Assembly: GCA_964595365.1 (NCBI GenBank) | Contig: CAZQQC010000001.1 | Span: 1 to 64,000 of the forward strand | Source of the DNA: Fen-1258 sp964595365 | Lineage (GTDB): Bacteria; Bacteroidota; Ignavibacteria; Ignavibacteriales; Melioribacteraceae | Direction of reading: 5' to 3' | Length of the DNA: 64,000 nucleotides | Part shown: positions 60,121-64,000 of the stretch, piece after piece | Layout of the letters: each line of letters opens with the position of its first letter | Position numbering within the stretch: the stretch's first letter is position 1 | Notes under the pieces: generated by a model | What the model was told of the DNA's origin: nothing | The model's input: only the letters and a program-made list of their open reading frames with translations | Databases searched by the model: none | Translations under genes and position numbers: made by a program

Positions 60121-62582
60121 AAGTTTCTTAAGATTGTCTCCAATTGTTCTTCATTCTCAACAATTACTTCGCGCGCTTTGCTTCCTTCCGAAGGTCCAAC
60201 AATTCCAGCTTGTTCAAGCTGGTCAACAATTCTAGCGGCACGCGAGTAGCCCAACTTCAATCTTCTTTGCAGCAAAGATACGGAACCCTGCTGATGTCTG
60301 ACAATAAGACGGGCTGCCTCTTCAAACATAGGATCGAGATCGTTCAGATAATCGCCCATACCTTCTTTCTTTTTATCATACAATGAAGGAAGGAAAAATC
60401 TTTTTGAGTAGCCTTTTTGAACGTAGATAAAATTAGTAATTCTTTCAACCTCGTCGGTTGAGATAAAAGCATTTTGAATTCTAATCGGCTTAGGCATTCC
60501 GCCGGGCAGAAACAACATATCGCCGCTGCCAAGCAGTTGTTCGGCGCCGTTCATATCGAGAATTGTTCTGGAATCGATTTTAGTTGCAACCTGATAAGCC
60601 ATTCTTGCGCTGAAGTTTGCTTTGATAACGCCTGTAATTACGTTCACAGACGGGCGCTGTGTTGCCAATATCAAATGAATGCCGACAGCTCGTGCAAGCT
60701 GTGCCAAACGCGCTATTGGTTCCTCAACTTCTTTTCCAGAAGTAATCATTAAGTCCGCCAATTCATCAATCACAATAATTATGTACGGCATTTTGTAATG
60801 CTTCATTACATCGGTGTCTTTCGGCCGTGTCTTGGGATTCAAAATTTTTTTATTGTAATCAACTACATTCCGAACACCGGCTTTCGCAAGTCTATCGTAC
60901 CTCTTTTCCATCTCGTATTCAACAGCTTTCAAAGCAAGAAGGGAATTCTGCGGATTTGTAATTATTTCTTCTTCGAGATCGGGAGAGACAGCAAGAAAAT
61001 GTTTGTTCAATTTTTTGTAGAAAGAGAGTTCTATTTTCTTCGGATCGATGATCACAAATTTTATGTCCGATGGATGCTTGGCGTAAATCAAACTATTGAT
61101 GATCATATTAATGCCGACACTTTTTCCCGAACCTGTAGAACCCGCAATTAACAAATGCGGCATCTTTGCCAGATCTGTAATATACACGTCGCCCGAAATT
61201 GTTTTTCCAAACGCCAGCGGAAGTTCTAATTTGGAATCTTTCACCTTGGCAATTACCGAACGCGCTCTTACAATTGAAGCTTCAGCATTCGGTATTTCGA
61301 CACCTATTGCGCTCTTACCCGGTATCGGTGCAATGATACGAATTCCGCGAGCAGCAAGTGCAAGTGCAATGTCGTGCTCGAGGCTAACAATGCGGCTGAT
61401 TTTTACACCGGGCGCCGGTACAATTTCATACAGAGTTACAACAGGGCCCGGCGTAACCGTAATATCCTCGATCTGGATGTCGAACAGTGCAAGTTTTTCT
61501 TTAAGCAGTTCTGCATTCCGCTTTAGTTCGCTTTCTTGAACCCTGACACTTTCTTCCTCGGCGGCAATCAGCAAATCCAATTTCGGCGGATCGTATTCAA
61601 TCTCTTCATTCCATTGCTCGGGCAATGCTGCTTCGGCATCTTTATCAACCAACGGAACTATATCTCCATCTTTCGGTTTCAATTCCGCTTTCTTAGCCTT
61701 AATCAATTCTGCAGCTTTTCCAAATTCTTGTTCAATAAGTTTTTCCGGTTCGTCTTTTTTAACGATTGTAATCTTGGTTCCGGAATCTTCCCGGGCAAAT
61801 TCTTCCTCTTCCCTGTCTTTAAACAACGATCTCAATTTGCTTTCGCTTCGCAGATTTTTAATTTTTTCCAGTCTGTCATCAAATTCTTTATCATCGGCAG
61901 TTTTTACAACAATGTTCTTTTCATCTCTAGCTTTGAAAAGATTTTTTACGATTTCAATCAGCGAACTGAATTTGAAATCGAACGCAATTATCATTGTGAC
62001 GAGAAAAGCAGCTCCTAGAAAAATTATGCTGCCAATGCCGCCCAGCAATCTACTAATAACGGTTCCAAAAAAATAACCGACTTTGCCTGAAAGTTCATAA
62101 ATGCTTGTGAAGAGAGAAATTTCCGGCGTGTATTGCAGCATTCCAAAAAATGTGGAAAGGATTATTCCAACAACTAGTAAAAAATTGGAAAGGTGAATGG
62201 CGAGTTTGTAGTTCTTTTCTTTTCTTAATACAGAATAACCCCAGACAAACATTATAGCCGGAAAGACAAGCGAGAAATAACCAATTGTCGATCTGATAAA
62301 AAAATGTGAAATATAGGAACCAAAAATTCCAAGCCAGTTATGAGTTGTTGCAGCTTTGTTTTGCAGTTCAGGGTTAGTTTCAAAAACGTTAAATTGATCC
62401 ATGAACCGATACGAAAAGTAAGATTCGTCATCACGCGAGTAAGAGAGGACACTTAAGAAAATCAGAAGGGCGAAAACAATCAGTAATATCCCCAAAAGTT
62501 TTTTCTTTTTTTTAGGTGATACTACAAAAAACCGCTCTCCATTAGCGGAGGAATTTTCCTTCGATTTATCTTTGCCTGGCAT
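60117..62582 (-). CDS. ftsK: DNA translocase FtsK
   Basis: The 821-residue protein has four N-terminal membrane helices (about 30-205), a charged linker (about 215-320), an alpha/beta translocase domain with Walker A GSTGSGKSVG (about 485-494) and Walker B IIVIDELADLM, and a C-terminal winged-helix gamma domain (LLQRRLKLGYSRAARIVDQLEQAGIVGPSEGSKAREVI). It pumps chromosome termini through the division septum and acts with XerD, which is encoded at 44997. It lies 2 bases after comB and overlaps lolA. Confidence 0.96.
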   Translation of the reverse strand: MPGKDKSKENSSANGERFFVVSPKKKKKLLGILLIVFALLIFLSVLSYSRDDESYFSYRFMDQFNVFETNPELQNKAATTHNWLGIFGSYISHFFIRSTIGYFSLVFPAIMFVWGYSVLRKEKNYKLAIHLSNFLLVVGIILSTFFGMLQYTPEISLFTSIYELSGKVGYFFGTVISRLLGGIGSIIFLGAAFLVTMIIAFDFKFSSLIEIVKNLFKARDEKNIVVKTADDKEFDDRLEKIKNLRSESKLRSLFKDREEEEFAREDSGTKITIVKKDEPEKLIEQEFGKAAELIKAKKAELKPKDGDIVPLVDKDAEAALPEQWNEEIEYDPPKLDLLIAAEEESVRVQESELKRNAELLKEKLALFDIQIEDITVTPGPVVTLYEIVPAPGVKISRIVSLEHDIALALAARGIRIIAPIPGKSAIGVEIPNAEASIVRARSVIAKVKDSKLELPLAFGKTISGDVYITDLAKMPHLLIAGSTGSGKSVGINMIINSLIYAKHPSDIKFVIIDPKKIELSFYKKLNKHFLAVSPDLEEEIITNPQNSLLALKAVEYEMEKRYDRLAKAGVRNVVDYNKKILNPKTRPKDTDVMKHYKMPYIIIVIDELADLMITSGKEVEEPIARLAQLARAVGIHLILATQRPSVNVITGVIKANFSARMAYQVATKIDSRTILDMNGAEQLLGSGDMLFLPGGMPKPIRIQNAFISTDEVERITNFIYVQKGYSKRFFLPSLYDKKKEGMGDYLNDLDPMFEEAARLIVRHQQGSVSLLQRRLKLGYSRAARIVDQLEQAGIVGPSEGSKAREVIVENEEQLETILRNL

Positions 62583-62584
62583 CT

Positions 62585-63352
62585 TTAGGAAGCCTTGGAA
62601 TCATTGCTAATTTCTTTCTGTGCGTCTCCCGTTTCCAATTTTTTAATTGTTCCGGAAACATAACAGGGAATAAGATCGGTAGTTCCAAACTGAGCGCAAT
62701 ATTTTATATCCGCAGCAAATCCATTTTCAATTAAAAGTTTTCCATGTTCGGATTCTTTTAGAAGCTTCAAAAGGTTTTTGCCAAATGTTTTATCGAGCAC
62801 AAGACTTGCACTGCCCGAATCGCTCACTTCGATATCATCGCTCAATGCTTTCATCTCGCCAATTAACCTTCCGGCGCAGACAGCGTCTTCCAAATTGAAA
62901 CCTGCATTGTTACCCGCGCAAATAATTTCCAGGTCCTTGTTTAGATCGACCAGATAATTAGCGATAGCAGGCAAATTGTTGAAGCTGCAGACAAAAAGAT
63001 TTTCTGAGAATTTGGCTTTTACTATTGATTTCGAACCGTTAGTTGTGTAGAGAATAATCGATTTACCGGAAACAGCCGCCGGTGTATATTCCAACGGAGA
63101 ATTACCAAGATTAAATCCTTCCACTTTTTTCGTGTTGCGTTCACCGCCTAAAATAGTTTGACCTCCGAATGCATTACCGGAAACTTTCATTGCAAAATCT
63201 ACTGTGCTGACAGGGATAATTTCACGCGCCCCGTTTTTTAAAGCCGTTACTATTACTGTGGTTGCACGCAGTACATCAATTACTACAGAAGTCTTGCCCG
63301 TAAAATACAGTTCGTCAAAATGATGATTTGAATAATGTACGTTAATCTTCAT
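62585..63352 (-). CDS. comB: 2-phosphosulfolactate phosphatase
   Basis: The 255-residue protein matches the ComB family: VVIDVLRATTVIVTALKNGAREIIPV near the start, GGERNTKKVEGFNLGNSPLEYT in the middle and IILYTTNGSKSIVKAK. In methanogens ComB hydrolyses 2-phosphosulfolactate for coenzyme M synthesis. In bacteria of this type no other coenzyme M genes are seen in this window, so the bacterial substrate is open. It lies 1 base after the gcvT stop. Confidence 0.92.
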   Translation of the reverse strand: MKINVHYSNHHFDELYFTGKTSVVIDVLRATTVIVTALKNGAREIIPVSTVDFAMKVSGNAFGGQTILGGERNTKKVEGFNLGNSPLEYTPAAVSGKSIILYTTNGSKSIVKAKFSENLFVCSFNNLPAIANYLVDLNKDLEIICAGNNAGFNLEDAVCAGRLIGEMKALSDDIEVSDSGSASLVLDKTFGKNLLKLLKESEHGKLLIENGFAADIKYCAQFGTTDLIPCYVSGTIKKLETGDAQKEISNDSKAS

Positions 63353-63353
63353 G

Positions 63354-64000
63354 TCAGTTTTTCACAAATGGAAGTTTGGTAATAACCGCCGGAACTTCTT
63401 TTCCGCGTATTACAAAATTTACCGCAGCTCCTTCTTTGGCAAATTGTGTTTCAACATATCCAAGCGCAATTGCTTTTTCAAGGATCGGACTTACCGTTCC
63501 GCTGGTAATATGACCGATCACGTTTCCGTTGACCGAGATATTATAACCGTGCCGCGGAAACGCTTTTTCTTCGGAAACCATCGGAACGAGTTTTCGTTTT
63601 GTTCCTTCTTCTTTAACTTTAACCAAAACATTCTTCGCGATAAATTCATTTTTCTTCAGCTTCGTAATCCAGCCAAGTCCGGCTTCTATAGTATTGGTTG
63701 TTTGATCGATATCGTTTCCGTAGAGACAGAAACCCATTTCAAGACGCAAAGAATCACGAGCACCAAGTCCAACAGGCTGAATGTTAAATTCTTTTCCAGC
63801 ATCAAACAGTTCGTTCCAAACTTTTTCTGCAATAGTTCCGTCTCCCTTGAAATATAATTCGTAACCGAGCTCGCCGGTATAGCCGGTTCTGGAAACTATC
63901 ATTTTAATGCCGGCAATTTTAGCAAAGAAGAAGTGATAGTATTCAAGATCGATAGTTTTATCGCAAATTCTTTGAACGACGTTTTTCGACTTCGGACCTT
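63354..64000 (-). CDS. gcvT: Glycine cleavage T protein (N-terminus beyond window)
   Basis: The frame is open from stop 63354 past ATG 63902 to the window edge, and the upstream part (IDLEYYHFFFAKIAGIK) is family sequence, so the gene continues beyond 64000. Visible T-protein motifs are SRTGYTGELGYELYF, GLGARDSLRLEMGFCLYGNDID and the C-terminal barrel (IGHITSGTVSPILEKAIALGYV). The aminomethyltransferase moves a methylene group from the H-protein to tetrahydrofolate. Internal Met 63902 should not be taken as the start. Confidence 0.95.
   Translation of the reverse strand, partial: GPKSKNVVQRICDKTIDLEYYHFFFAKIAGIKMIVSRTGYTGELGYELYFKGDGTIAEKVWNELFDAGKEFNIQPVGLGARDSLRLEMGFCLYGNDIDQTTNTIEAGLGWITKLKKNEFIAKNVLVKVKEEGTKRKLVPMVSEEKAFPRHGYNISVNGNVIGHITSGTVSPILEKAIALGYVETQFAKEGAAVNFVIRGKEVPAVITKLPFVKN

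Noticed and set aside
63354..63902. GcvT starting at ATG 63902
   Set aside because: The frame continues to the window edge with family sequence, so this Met is internal.
1..64000. CRISPR array, tRNA or rRNA genes, replication origin
   Set aside because: Reading both strands I saw no regularly spaced repeats, no cloverleaf with a T-arm GTTCRA pattern outside coding DNA, no rRNA-conserved blocks, and no DnaA-box cluster. A covariance-model search would settle small RNAs.

Overview
The window looks like chromosomal DNA of a bacterium in the Ignavibacteria/Chlorobi-Bacteroidota part of the tree. The evidence is A+T-rich DNA (about 40% G+C in lines I counted), a secreted beta-propeller protein ending in a type IX secretion (Por) sorting domain with the family-typical NYPNPFN motif, a sigma-54 regulatory style, and housekeeping proteins (MsbA, LolA, FtsK, LigA, RodZ, RsmB, HolA, XerD) of that lineage's flavour. 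I cannot name the species. No rRNA, tRNA or CRISPR array was found.

Layout. (1) 1-3.6 kb is a small decayed accessory patch: the N-terminal part of a SNF2 helicase with two SWIM zinc fingers, a DUF433/DUF5615 toxin-antitoxin pair whose antitoxin start is frame-disrupted, and a helicase/phospholipase-D gene cut by an IS4-type insertion sequence relic. (2) 3.6-10.9 kb, plus strand: a CHASE2 sensor fused to a sigma-54 AAA+ activator, then a well-formed -24/-12 promoter at 6128-6143 driving two lipoproteins, an outer-membrane barrel/transglutaminase fusion and a FecR-like protein. (3) 11.4-12.2 kb: an SPFH (prohibitin-like) lipoprotein. (4) 12.4-35.1 kb, all minus strand: a large metal-handling island. 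It holds a CusCBA-type RND efflux pump, a NtrC-type two-component system, a MacB-type ABC transporter placed between two PII-like proteins and a YHS protein, Met-rich periplasmic proteins, two c-type cytochrome proteins, a DUF2318 protein, an unusual double CcmH-like zinc-ribbon protein, a GDCCVxC protein and an orphan histidine kinase. A shared C-terminal module (EF-hand-like loop plus PKCGMK-type metal-binding motif) recurs in three of these proteins. (5) 35.3-38.0 kb: IS relics, the T9SS beta-propeller protein, and a lipoprotein gene of clearly higher G+C beside a nested palindrome. (6) 38.1-64 kb, all minus strand: ordinary core genes for thiol redox, NAD kinase, lipopolysaccharide assembly and export, XerD, PgpH, STAS, LigA, RodZ, RsmB, L31, an ECF sigma/anti-sigma pair, HolA, cyclophilin, UppP, LolA, FtsK, ComB and partial GcvT.

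How it fits together. Two relics of the same insertion sequence lie in inverted orientation at about 2.8-3.3 kb and 35.4-35.5 kb and share 51 identical bases. They bracket the sigma-54/CHASE2 operon and the metal island, so this block may have moved or inverted as a unit. Inside it, two separate sigma-54 activators (one membrane CHASE2 sensor, one response regulator with its own kinase) each sit next to a candidate -24/-12 promoter. My reading is a copper/silver (or similar soft-metal) envelope defence and metal/heme redox-handling system. Several members (paired PII-like proteins, ABC transporter, DUF2318, double CcmH-like protein, CsgG-like lipoprotein, cytochrome-porin) do not belong to the textbook Cus system.
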